Source: Pempheris klunzingeri
Taxonomy: Eukaryota > Chordata > Actinopteri > Acropomatiformes > Pempheridae
Direction: 5' to 3'
NCBI RefSeq assembly: GCF_042242105.1
Contig: NC_092020.1
Coordinates: forward strand, 12,467,501 to 12,531,500
Length of the DNA: 64,000 nt
The notes under the pieces are model-generated. The model did no database searches. It was not told where the DNA came from and was given only the letters and a program-made list of their open reading frames with translations. Positions 25,301 through 36,680 of the stretch are shown piece by piece (within the stretch, counting starts at the first letter, position 1; each line of letters starts with the position of its first letter). A program made the translations under genes and the position numbers.

Positions 25301-28300
25301 AGTCAATCCAGGTACGTCGACGCACCACTAAAAAGTATCTTCATTCGTGTCTTGAAAGAAAGGACATGTGGGATGATTAAAGTAGAAACCAGATACTGAT
25401 GAAGTCTTTTCTCTCAATGCCTCTGCAGCGGTGTACACCATAATTACATTCCCCTTCCTGTTTGCTGTCATGTTTGGGGATGTGGGTCATGGTTTACTGA
25501 TGACTCTGGCTGCCCTCTGGATGGTCCTTGAGGAGAAGGACCCCAAACTCAAGAGCTGCAACAATGAGGTAATTCAGAGGATGTTGGCTCACAGTGACCA
25601 CACACACACACTCTCACTGGATCTGGTTGAGTGAAATAATCTCTCTTTTTTTTTTTTTTAGCATTCAACAGTTTTAAGTAACCAGAAGATTTAAGAACTA
25701 AAACTAAAAACATTGACATTCAGCTGAAAATTGTTAGCAAATATGTTTGCTGTTTGTTAATTATTACTTTAAACGATAATATATTTCTCTTGAAGAGTTT
25801 AAATATTAAGAGTTTGATGACTGAAATTCCATTCAATATGAAACTGGAAATCAAAAAATATATGTTATACTTGTGCTAAAACAATATTATTACTCTCTAT
25901 TCATTTTACTGAAAGCATTCAGGGCATTGAGTTTTAGTTTGTTGGTATTCTCTTGGCCTAATTACAAACTTAATAACATTACAAACTTTTTTTTTTTGCT
26001 GCGTCTACATTTTCTAAGAGTAAAATCATCTGTAAGATGTCAACAAAAGTGAAAAATAAAAGAACTGAAGCATGGCTTTGACCTGGCATATTAATTACTG
26101 AAATAAATCATTGTGTGTGTATGTGTGTCAGATCTGGAAGATGATGTTTGGAGGACGGTATCTGATTCTGCTGATGGGACTGTTCTCTGTCTACACGGGC
26201 GCTGTTTACAACGAGTGCTTCAGCAGGGGCCTCAGTACTTTCAGCTCATCGTGGCACGTCGGCCCCATGTTTGAGAAGAATTTATGGAAGTGAGGACATT
26301 TCATGCCCTCTGGCTTCAATTCTTGTTTATTGTTCTCTCCACACACTTTTTTTTTTGTTGATAATAATAATTTTGTGTCTTTTAGTTCATCTGTCCTGGC
26401 AGGGAACCAGTACTTGGCCTTGAATCCTAATGTGACTGGTGTTTTCACCAGCCCCTATCCATTCGGCATTGACCCAGTATGTCCATCACACTCAACAGCC
26501 CTTCATTCACGACTCTTCTATTTTCTTTCTTGTTTTCATCTTGTTGCTGCATGCGTCCTCAGTCTCTTCTTGCTTTGTGTCGTTGTCAGATCTGGGGGAT
26601 GTCCAATAACAAACTAACTTTCCTTAACTCGTACAAGATGAAGATGTCAGTCATCATTGGTGTCATTCACATGACTTTTGGAGTCTGCTTGTCATTCTTC
26701 AACTACTGGTGAGTCATCACTTTTTACTTTTTTCAGTGTTTTGTGTCCATTTTGTTTCTTTTCTCATTTGTTATGACTTGCCTCCACATATCTGTCCCTG
26801 ACTTTCCTCCGTTGTTGTTGTTGTTTTTTTTTCTCCAGGCACTTTCGCCAGATAAGCAGTGTCTTCTTTGTGCTGATCCCTGAGCTGCTCTTCATGCTGT
26901 GTCTGTTTGGCTACCTGGTGTTCATGGTTGTCTTCAAGTGGATCGCCTACACTCCCGCCCAGTCTAGAATCGCTCCCAGTATACTTATTCACTTCATAGA
27001 CATGTTCCTCTTCTCAGACAACCCAGATAACCCAGTGCTCTATACTGGACAGGTGTGTGTGGTTTGAGCATTTCCCTAAAAGGAACGTGAGTGTTTTCAC
27101 TAACACTCAACAGTTTGCTTGTACCTTACCTACCCACCAGCTCTTTTTAAGCATGTTGAGCGTAGTTTTTATATTAATGAATGCATTTACCCATATTCCT
27201 GGAAGCCACTGGTTTTATTTTATTTTGTTAGTACCGTATGAAAATCAGCTTGGAAACCAGAAAACAGCCATAACAGTGAACAGTCAACTAGTCAACAATT
27301 GTTCTTATGGTTAAAGTTACTGTATTTAACATTTTTCCCAGCGTTTGCTTGTGTCCTCTTGGTTTTTTACTCGGGCAATATAGCTTGTGAATGCAGTACT
27401 GTTTGGCAGATTACTCTCAAATCTCAGATATCGAAGTTCCCCACAAACTGTCAATGCTGTAACTGCATTAATGAGCAACAATGATTCAATTGTTGCGCTG
27501 GGGCAATGAAATGCTCACTGCGAGGAATAGCAATGAGCTATTTCAGTAAGGTTCAGGTCTCTACAAGTTCATTTTCATACTGTAACCAGTGAACACCTGG
27601 AAGTTAGAAATAAACAGCACTCAAACCTCCCAAAACTACAGCATGCTCTGGGAAATGGTTTGCAGAAGTCAAAGCAGATGCTATTTGTGCAAACAGCTAT
27701 GCTAGTTAAAGCACATGCTAACAGCTTGTCCTGTAACTCCTCATGTGTAGCTTGTAGTGCAAAAGGTCCTGGTGGTGCTGGCCCTGTGCTGTGTCCCAGT
27801 CCTCCTGCTAGGGAAGCCCACGTGTGAATACATGGCATTCAGGAGAAGACAACGTCAAGTGGTGAGTCTGTTTGGCTGAACATTTCGAACATTTTATTTT
27901 TCTAGACTTTATGTAGGGGCAGCATGGTGGTGCTGTGATTATCACTGTTGCCTCACAGCAAGAAGGTCCCGGGTTCAAATCCTGGTTTGAACTCGGTGTC
28001 TTTCTGTGTGGAGTTTGCATGTTCTCCCCATGCTAGCGTGGGTTCTCTCCGGGTACTCCGGCTTTCTCCCACAATCCAAAGACATGCACATTAGGTTAAT
28101 TGGTAACTCTAAATTGCCCGTAGGTGTGAGTGTGAGAGTGAGTGGTTGCCTGTCTGTTTGTCTGTATGTGGCCCTGCGATTGGCTGGCGACCAGTTCAGG
28201 GTGTACCCCGCCTCTCGCCCGAAGTCAGCTGGGATAGGCTCCAGCTCCCCCCGCGACCCTGACGGATAAGCGGTATAGAAGATGGATGGATGGATGGATA

Positions 28301-29950
28301 GACTTGATGTAGGATGTAGTTTCTGACAGATCTGGTCTGGTTTTCTGCAACATCAGGGGGAAGACAGGCGTCCGTTGGTGGCTGACGACGGCTCAATCAA
28401 CACTCGCCAGGGGGAGGTGGAGGGAGGATCTGCTGAGGAGGAGGTAAGAGACCGGCCTGAGTAACTTAAATTGCTTAAACAGATGAAATCTGGTCAGATA
28501 TGAACTGCTGTGGCTCTTGTGTTCAAAATGTGCCGTCTGCAGGAGTTCGATGTCGCAGATGTGTTCATGCATCAGGCCATCCACACCATTGAGTACTGCC
28601 TGGGCTGCATCTCCAACACCGCCTCTTACCTCCGACTCTGGGCTCTCAGCTTGGCACACGCACGTTAGTGACACGCAAACACAATGTAGACCTTCATGCT
28701 CGCATGATTCACGCACACAGATAGACTTCCTTCTCTAAAAATCAAAAAATACACTCGCGTTATTCTTTTTTCAGCCAGCTATTCATACACACATGATATG
28801 TCCTTTCCACACACTGACATCTGTCTGACGGTAAGTTATTTGCGTCTCCACAGAGCTGTCAGAGGTGCTGTGGGTGATGGTGATGCGAATGGCCCTGAAG
28901 TGGCAGGGCTATGTGGGATCTGCAGTCCTCTTTGTGATATTCGCCTTCTTTGCTGTGTTGACCGTCTCCATCCTGCTGGTAATGGAGGGACTCTCGGCTT
29001 TCCTGCATGCGCTCCGTCTGCACTGGTAAGGATAGGAAGACCGACAAGACACAGGGGTGAAATTACTGTCAATTATTCAATTTCTTAATCATCACAATTT
29101 TGAAATGTGTGTAGTCCAAGTTTAAGGGGGCTATTGAGTTAGTTATGGTATTTGTGGATTAATAAGACACTGATGTACTTAATGTCTTAGATACAACTTT
29201 CAGGGCTTTAAATTCTCAGGCACCATGTCTAGTTTCAGGCATAGAGCAGTTTTAAATTCATAACACTTGATTCAATACTTTGGACAACTTTTCAGGCTCC
29301 AAAATATTTATTCCTTCAATCCCTGAACTTAATGTTGCAAACAAAGAACTTTATCTCCTTTCCCAAGCTGCTACAAAAAGGTTTCCTTCCTAAAACACAA
29401 CTCAAGTTTCCCTCCAACCAGAACCCATAAATCCAGAACCAGAAATTGTCATATAGTAAATAAGAAAACATGTGATTAGGGGTGAGATTAAGTACATTTC
29501 ACAACAATCTCAAGTCTAAATCTGTCATTTACAGCTAATGGCAATGTACCGCAACATAACTTCCTTACTCATGAAGACTTCTTCAATTCACTTACCAAAG
29601 TTATCCACACTTAGAGTGCAACGTGCACACTAAGAGACGTTGTGGATGGATCACTCCTAGAATGTGTTAATTACATTTCATGAACATCTTCGTGTTACAT
29701 TTTGTAATTATTTATTTTATGTATAAATGGACATTTTTGTCTGATGGCGGTGCTAGAGAAAAGATTCAGAGGCCAAAGGTGTTGCGTGGATAAAAATGGA
29801 TCACGTGTTGTAGTTTATATTTGCCATCGCATGTTGACTTTACTTCTCTCTCACAGGGTGGAGTTTCAGAACAAATTCTACAGCGGATCAGGCTACAAGC
29901 TGAGCCCTTTCTGTTTCTCATCTCTGATCAATGCATCAGCTGCTATATGA
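22369..29950 (+). CDS. tcirg1: V-type proton ATPase 116 kDa subunit a3
   Basis: Twenty coding exons: 22369-22485, 22954-23032, 23143-23291, 23414-23509, 23615-23676, 23843-23969, 24093-24175, 24280-24373, 24843-25055, 25161-25311, 25429-25568, 26132-26289, 26386-26476, 26590-26708, 26839-27052, 27751-27861, 28357-28443, 28543-28663, 28854-29025, 29857-29950. They give 825 residues (human TCIRG1 has 830). The opening [10 protein letters not shown] and the closing [17 protein letters not shown] are those of the a3 subunit. The N-terminal half is cytosolic; the C-terminal half has eight membrane segments. The essential channel arginine is present in [13 protein letters not shown] (about Arg728), as is the second in ALRLHW. 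The protein forms the proton path of the V-ATPase Vo sector in lysosomes and the osteoclast ruffled border. The last 10 or so residues ([10 protein letters not shown]) differ from human. The intron after 27052 is long and holds a SINE-like repeat in the following intron. Confidence 0.96.
23681..23803. repeat. GT/GC-rich microsatellite in tcirg1 intron
   Basis: About 120 bp of GTGTGTGCGTGTG words, starting within about 10 bases of the 5' splice donor after 23676. It makes several long spurious frames on both strands. Confidence 0.9.
27918..28298 (+). mobile_element. SINE-like retroposon with a 15-bp target-site duplication
   Basis: The head (GGCAGCATGGTGGTGCTGTG, then GGGTTCAAATCC) resembles the A and B boxes of a tRNA-derived promoter. 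The body has the words common in teleost genomes (GTTTGCATGTTCTCCCC, CCCACAATCCAAAGACATGC, GGGATAGGCTCCAGC), and it ends in (ATGG)n. Direct repeats flank it: TAGACTTTATGTAGG at 27903-27917 and TAGACTTGATGTAGG at 28299-28313, with one mismatch. It lies in a tcirg1 intron. The family name is not assigned. Confidence 0.75.
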
Positions 29951-30740
29951 CCGGCCAAGCCATCACTTAATTTGCTAAAGAGTTGTGTTAATTTATGTGT
30001 ATTATTTCAGTACTTGGACTGCAACCACACACATCAGAATGACTCCGTCTCCCCAACTTAACAATGGTATTCTATTGCCTGTACGCTATTAAATGATTTA
30101 ACGGACTTGATCATGATGGTATAGACTGTTATTTTTGCATCAGTAGAATGAAAATGAGACCATATATAATGAATTACAATTGAATATTATGAAATGGAAA
30201 AAATATACTTTTGTATCCCCTTTTTTCACAATCGATGTTATGTACTGCTTTAATTACTCTTTCAGTCACTCTAAAAATAGTAATCATTTACTCCTCATTG
30301 TATGACCATACATTATAGACAAATTATGAAAAGGGAAAGCACTTAATGAAGCAGTCAATGAGTCTGTTCTGCAGTGTAAGGGAATGTGTGATTGTTGAAT
30401 TGATGTATTGTGCTTTGATTAGCCAGTCCTGTAAGATTCTTCAAATGATGGCAGGGAATAATTTGAATGATCTCCATGAGCCAAAGATACTTTTCCCTCA
30501 TTGTCATGTCTTCCAAGCACAACACGCAACAGGGATTTATTGGTAGTAACGTTTTTTTATGTGCCTTACTGGGACTGAGTGCTTGCTTAAGTCTTTTGGA
30601 CAGATCGTGACATCCACTATCATGCCACTATTTTGAACAAAACATTTGAACATTTATCATATTTTTTTCTGCCAGTTTGCACTGTAAATTGGGTCAAATT
30701 TGAACTGAAATTAAAAATGATTTTCTTCTGCAGTTTTAAT
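29951..30740 (+). other. tcirg1: tcirg1 3' UTR
   Basis: AT-rich non-coding sequence; ATTAAA at 30710-30715 is the likely polyadenylation signal. Confidence 0.5.
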
Positions 30741-31099
30741 GTGCGAAGTCATTCATTGAACAGGTTATATTACCTGATGCATAGTCACACCATTTATTAA
30801 ATTTCTGTGTCGTATCTGTTTGAGTAATTCATATCACTGATGGAAAACGTACAAATCCTTAATACTCAATACTCATTGTATTGGAATGTAGTGCTTGAAT
30901 ATCATACAGATATTTTTATGGAAAAAAACGTGCTTTTTTATTCAGCTTAAATGTTATGCGACCAGTGACTCAAAGTCACTTATCTGACGACTATCCAACT
31001 TCAAACTAATCTCAGTAAAGCGCATCTCTGTAATACGTAAGCGGAACATTTGAAACGCTGGCGTTTGTTTCTGTCAGTGCTGCTTCTAATGTAGCACCG

Positions 31100-31270
31100 A
31101 GCGAACCGGATGTTATCCAAATGTCAAAGATGGCGCTCCGCATGTCACGGTGATTTATATCGAGTAAAGGAGTATGTTTTCAGATTAGAAGTACGTAGTG
31201 CCTCGCCGGGTGGCAGCAGGTTGTCTGGACCTTTGTTGTGTTTTCTGAGGCGAACACAGCGGAGGAGGAG
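31100..31270 (+). promoter_or_regulatory. mrpl18: mrpl18 promoter and 5' UTR
   Basis: AAAGATGGCGCTCC at 31127-31140 matches the YY1 motif and an ETS-like ACCGGATG lies at 31105. Both are common at genes for mitochondrial ribosomal proteins. The motif calls are by eye. Confidence 0.4.
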
Positions 31271-33612
31271 ATGGCGAACAGCGAGATAAGTCGAGGTGTG
31301 CGACTCTTAGGTCAAATTCAACGATGTCGTCCGTTTGTGGCTTCAAAGCTGACGGGTAAGTAGAGATGTTTTCGTCATTGTTACATGTGCTTTCCCTTAT
31401 GTATCATAGTCCGTGAGCAGCTCAGCTTATATATCTACTCTACCGGTATCGTTAACCTTTGTGTGTGAACTCATTTCAGCTAACTGCTCAGCTCGGTGTG
31501 TGAGTCAGACAGCCTCTCAGCCGGAGCCCAGAGCGGATGAAAATGAAGCCGTGAACCCGACCTTTGTGAACAGAAACCCCCGGAACCTGGAGCAGATGGC
31601 TCTGGCTGTGAAGGACCGGGGCTGGAAGACGACCTGGCCCCACCGGCAGTACTACCACAGGTCTGTGTGCACATTGTACGGATGCAGTGTCCCTAAACGT
31701 AAAATGTATCAGAAAACCTGTGCATGCATATATTCAGCTGAGGTCCTGTTTTCAAGGGGAACCTCAGTATAGTAAATAAAAATTAAAGTACGTACAGTGG
31801 AGCAAAAAAAGTATTTAGTCAGCCACCAATTGTGCAAGTTCTCCCACTTAAAAAGATGAGAGAGGCCTGTAATTTTCATCATAGGTACACTTCAACTATG
31901 AGAGACAGAATGGGTGGAAAGAATCCAGGAAATCACATTGTAGGATTTTTAATGAATTAATTAGTAAATTCCTTGGTAAAATAAGTATTTGGTCACCTAC
32001 AAACAAGCAAGATTTCTGGCTCTCACAGACCTGTAACTTCTTCTTTAAGAGGCTCCTCTGTCCTCCACTCATTACCTGTATTAATGGCACTTGTTTGAAC
32101 TCGTTATCAATATAAAAGACACCTGTCCTCAACCTCAAACAGTCACACTCCAAACTCGAAAAATTGTAGCCCTGCACCAGGCTGGGAAGACTGAATCTGC
32201 AATAGGTAAGCAGCTTGGTGTGAAGAAATCAACTGTGGGAGCAATTATTAGAAAATGGAAGACATATAAGACCACTGATCTCCCTCGATCTGGGGCTCCA
32301 CGCAAGATCTCACCCTGTGGGGTCAAAATGATCACAAGAACGGTGAGCAAAAATCCCAGAACCACACGGGGGGACCTAGTGAATGACCCGCAGAGAGCTG
32401 GGACCAAAGTAACAAAGGCTACCATCAGTAACACACTACGTCGCCAGGGACTCAAATCCTGCAGTGCCAGACGTGTCCCCCTGCTTAAGCCAGTACATGT
32501 CCAGGCCCGTCTGAAGTTTGCTAGAGAGCATTTGGATGATCCAGAAGAGGATTGGGAGAATGTCATATGGTCAGATGAAACCAAAATAGAACTTTTTGGT
32601 AAAAACTCAACTTGTCGTGTTTGGAGGAGAAAGAATGCTGAGTTGCATCCAAAGAACACCATACCTACTGGGAAGCATGAGTGGCTTCGTAAGAAGCATT
32701 TCAAGGTCCTGGAGTGGCCTCGCCAGTTTCCAGATCTCAACCCCATAGAAAATCTTTGGAGGAAGTTGAAAGTCTGTGTTGCCCAGCGACAGCCCCAAAC
32801 ATCACTGCTCTAGAGGAGATCTGCATGGAGGAATGGTCCAAAATACCAGGAACAGTGTGTGAAAACCTTGTGAAGACTTACAGAAAACGTTTGACCTCTG
32901 TCTTTGCCAACAAAGGGGCGTATAACAAAGTATAGAGATGAACTTTTGTTATTGACCAAATACTTATTTTCCACCATAATTTGCAAATAAATTCTTTAAA
33001 AATCAGACAATGTGATTTTCTGGATTTTTTTTTTTTCTCATTTTGTCTCTCATAGTTGAAGTGTACCTATGATGAATATTACAGGCCTCTCTCATCTTTT
33101 TAAGTGGGAGAACTTGCACAATTGGTGGCTGACTAAATACTTTTTTGCCCCACTGTATATTCAAAAAGATGTTGCTGCCCCTCTTGTTTGTAGTTCACTA
33201 TGTATGTCTTTCTGGTCTTTTCAGGTTGGTGTTTTCCCGCACCCAGCATCATGTGACAGCCCAAGTGTTCTCCAGCAGCTCTCCTGCCCCGGTGCTTACC
33301 TGTTCAACTAAGGAGTGGGCGGTGAAGAAGGAGCTGGCTTCCACAAATTGCGTGGTAGCCTGCCAGGCTGTTGGCGAGGTGCTGGCATACCGATGCAAGC
33401 AGGCTGGCATCACCAGGATGGTGTACAGGGCGATTCCCTGGACGTATCGCTCAGACTCTGTGAGTACAGGCAGCACTAAATGCTGATAGAAAAATCATCA
33501 TCATCATCTTTACTTCTCCTAAAGTCGTCACCTGCTTCTCTTACAGGTTCAGTCCTTCAGAGGAGCTATGAAAGAGGGAGGAATCACCCTCAGTGAACCC
33601 AGAAGGAAATAA
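31271..33612 (+). CDS. mrpl18: Mitochondrial large ribosomal subunit protein uL18m
   Basis: Four exons: 31271-31355, 31480-31660, 33225-33459, 33547-33612, encoding 188 residues (human MRPL18 has 180). The N-terminus is basic and suits a mitochondrial targeting peptide. The family core is plain: [58 protein letters not shown] and the final [11 protein letters not shown]. The product is a component of the 39S mitoribosome; the mammalian protein also helps import 5S rRNA into mitochondria. Intron 2 was expanded by a Tc1-like insertion that leaves the splice sites intact. The gene converges on ssh3. Confidence 0.95.
31795..33155 (+). mobile_element. Tc1-like DNA transposon, internally deleted, in mrpl18 intron 2
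   Basis: Terminal inverted repeats start CAGTGG(A/G)GCAAAAAA and are nearly identical over the outer 113 bp or so, with similarity extending to about 210 bp. Each end carries a direct repeat (AAGTATTTAGTCA outside, AAGTATTTGGTCA inside), the IR/DR layout of Sleeping Beauty-like elements. TA flanks both ends (31793-31794, 33156-33157). The transposase frame 32091-32813 keeps the paired helix-turn-helix part and the first catalytic Asp (IWSDETK). The stretch holding the second Asp is missing: PTGKHE runs straight into [13 protein letters not shown]. The C-terminal DLNPIENLW remains. It cannot code for a working transposase. Confidence 0.93.
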
Positions 33613-33800
33613 GTTGGTATTTAACTTTGGGTGTCATCCATCACATCTGTTGTTTTGTAAAAATGTCCTCTGTATCTTTTACTCTTTGCTCTTTTGTGAA
33701 TTACAACTGTACTAATATTAAGATAAGATGGCCAGCACTACAGTGGATGGTGATAGAAAGAGAATCAAAATAAGTGATTAAAGTACAGCTGGTTGTCCCT
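33613..33800 (+). other. mrpl18: mrpl18 3' UTR
   Basis: GTGATTAAAGTAC near 33776 holds an ATTAAA signal. The end lies about 100 bases from the ssh3 3' end on the other strand. Confidence 0.5.
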
Positions 33801-33894
33801 GTGTTTTGTCTCTTTTGGCTAAAATGTTTCTGAATGGAAGAAGTTCCTCTCTAGTGTTTTAATTAACCCAGAAACCACGCAGTTGGTTTGTAGA

Positions 33895-35252
33895 TAAAGA
33901 TTTATTTTCCACTCATGGTGCTTGTTGTAAACGAGAGAGAGGTACAAACAGTGGAGTGGCTTCACTCAACAAGGCATAGAGATGTGGACAAGATAAAAAA
34001 AAATAATAATCATGGATCATTTTAATCATAATACAGCGTGACGTTGGCTCAGGCAGTGGGAACAGTGCGTGTTGTGGGATTATAAAGTGCATGTTTCTTT
34101 TTAACAGTGAGCATGCAGGTTAAATGTGAGCTTCAGCTTGGGTTCACTGGATAAAAAAATATCACCAGCATAGAATAAGAATCTTCCACGTCAGCATCGA
34201 GTGATGGGACATCTGAAAACGGTATATTGAATAATTTACCTCAGTTCATTTAATGTCAATATAAATACATGAGAAAACCCTGAACGATTTGCTCACATGT
34301 TGGTATAAAAACACTTAACATGCACCCAGGTCATCAGCAATTATGTGTCGATACATTTATACTGTATACATACGCGTTATGTGAAATCATGGGAGGTCAC
34401 ATTTATACTGCAATCAGACCAAGTGAGAAATGGTACAAGATACAATATGTAGCCACCACCACTTAGTAAAAACATTACAAAACACCTGTCATAGTCACAT
34501 TTCATTATCAGGTTGAAGGCACTCATACAGCCCTGGTGTTTAAATAGAGGGAATAAAGATAAAATGGGTGCATGATTCTTTACATACTGACATGATAAAG
34601 ATTTTCAATTAAATATAGTCATTGGCACATTGGAATACATTGTTTGGCAGGCTTGTGCCATAAAACTGGCCCTGACTTGGTCCATAATGCAAAGCTTGGA
34701 TACAGTGATGCTCTCACATCCCTGAACAATGTCACATGTTTTGAAAAACACTTCTGATGGGAGAGAATATGAAACGCATGTAAAACCATCCACCTTGGAT
34801 TGGCAGCTTACAGCCACGTGTTCACAAAGGAAAGTAAATGAGAATGGTAATTGCATAGATATCATCTCTGGGGTGGTGATGTGAGAGCTGAACTTGGGAA
34901 GAGGGAACAAGGAAGGATGCTACATGGGGGGAGAGAGCATGATAACGCAGCAATGTACACTGATAATGACTTCAGTCATCAGATATCCTGACTTTCACTG
35001 GTGTAGCAATACTGCAGCAAGATCCTTCCATCAACAGTGAGCTATTGCAATACACTTGATCAGATATGCAATGAAAGACTTGCAAAACATAAATGAAAAC
35101 TTTAAATCATCTAAAGTATAAAGCCAGAGCGTATCAGTGTATAAAAACCTTGGCATGTTACTGGAGCAAACTTTCCTTCACCATCTATTTCCTTCTCTAT
35201 AGGCTGCTCTCCCTCCTGTAACTCCCTGCTATTCCTTCTATCTCTGATCACT
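33895..35252 (-). other. ssh3: ssh3 3' UTR
   Basis: About 1.35 kb between the ssh3 stop and a minus-strand AATAAA near 33901 (TTTATT on the plus strand). No coding exon is seen. Assignment as 3' UTR is inferred from position and from the lack of another gene. Confidence 0.5.
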
Positions 35253-36630
35253 TTAGGTTTTACTCAGTCTGGCGTCCGTCAGGCTTCGTGGTTCAGGCGA
35301 AACATCGATGCATGCTCTCTGGTGAATCAGACCCCGTCGGCTATGGCTACGCCTGCGCTGCTTTGGAGAACGCTTGGGGCTGCCAGGCAGCTTTGAAAAG
35401 AACAAAGAAAAGGAAGAGTAGCTTATAGAGCGGCTAAATTTAATGAGCACTGGCACTGAACTAAAGATTTGGCAGTTTTTCCAACCTGAAATCAGGGGAA
35501 AGAAGCTAAAAATAGATTATGAAATATTCTCATGTTTCCTGTATCTTTCATTTGGCGGCATTATTGTGAAAAACTTAGCCTGCAAAATGCCACAGAAGAA
35601 CTTTGAGAACAACATTGAAGTGAGATCCCAACTAAACTGATGTGTATATGCACATTACGCGTTTATCACAAATGACACATAACATACTCGCCAATGCTCT
35701 CCGTACCAGAAGGCTGGATAGGCTTCCCTACAGTCAACAAGAAATTGCCATCTCATGTTATTCGTTCATTCAAGTGCTACTGTTGAGTAAAGTGCTACCT
35801 CACATCTTCTTGCTTAGCTACAATATATACAGCACACAACATATTGTTATACAGAAACTAAAGAACAGGATCCAGTAACCACTCAGCCTTAGATATCACC
35901 CAGGTAAATGCTAACGTTGGCAGAACTGGTTTCAGGTATAACACATCTTTTATATGGAATGAACTTCCCTCAAGCTAGTGTCATACATTGGATAATTTAA
36001 AGCCTTATTATCTGATCTTTTCTATGATTCTTGACTATTTCATGTCACTATGTTTTCATTGTGTTCCGCTTTGCCAACTCTCTTTTTATGAATGCTACTT
36101 TTTAGTGTCTATAGAAACATTTGAAGCACTCTGCTTCACTTACTTGTCCTTTATCCACATCATCTAGTTCACTAATGGATTGCATGAGGGAGAAGAGGTT
36201 CATCCTGCCACTGCGATTAACGCTTGAAGCGACCTTGACATGGGAGAGAGGAAGGAAAAAAAATCCCCAAAATAAGTGAGGCAGTGAGATCGGCACCAAA
36301 AAAAGAGAGACATGTAGATAAAAGTCTTCAGATGAAGCATGTCTGAATAGATCTGTGTCTGCTCACCTTGTCTGGTTCATTTACTGTGATAACAGGATTG
36401 ACGTCTGGCCCCGTCTGCCCGGGGTCCTGGTTGGTATCAGACGGAAGGGTGGGCTCTCCAAACACCTGGGTGCATTTGGGAAGACCAAATAATTTAAGAC
36501 ATAAATATTTAAAAATCTGCAGGATTTATAACACTAATAACATTTACTAATCACCTCTTTCTCTGCCTCTTTTTCATCTGGACTCTCCACTTCCTCCCCC
36601 TCATCATCAAGTCCCTCATCCTCATCCTCA

Positions 36631-36680
<50 letters not shown>

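Noticed and set aside
32091-32813. 240-codon transposase frame as a domesticated gene
   Set aside because: It lies within intact Tc1 ends, lacks the stretch with the second catalytic Asp, and shows no sign of host use.
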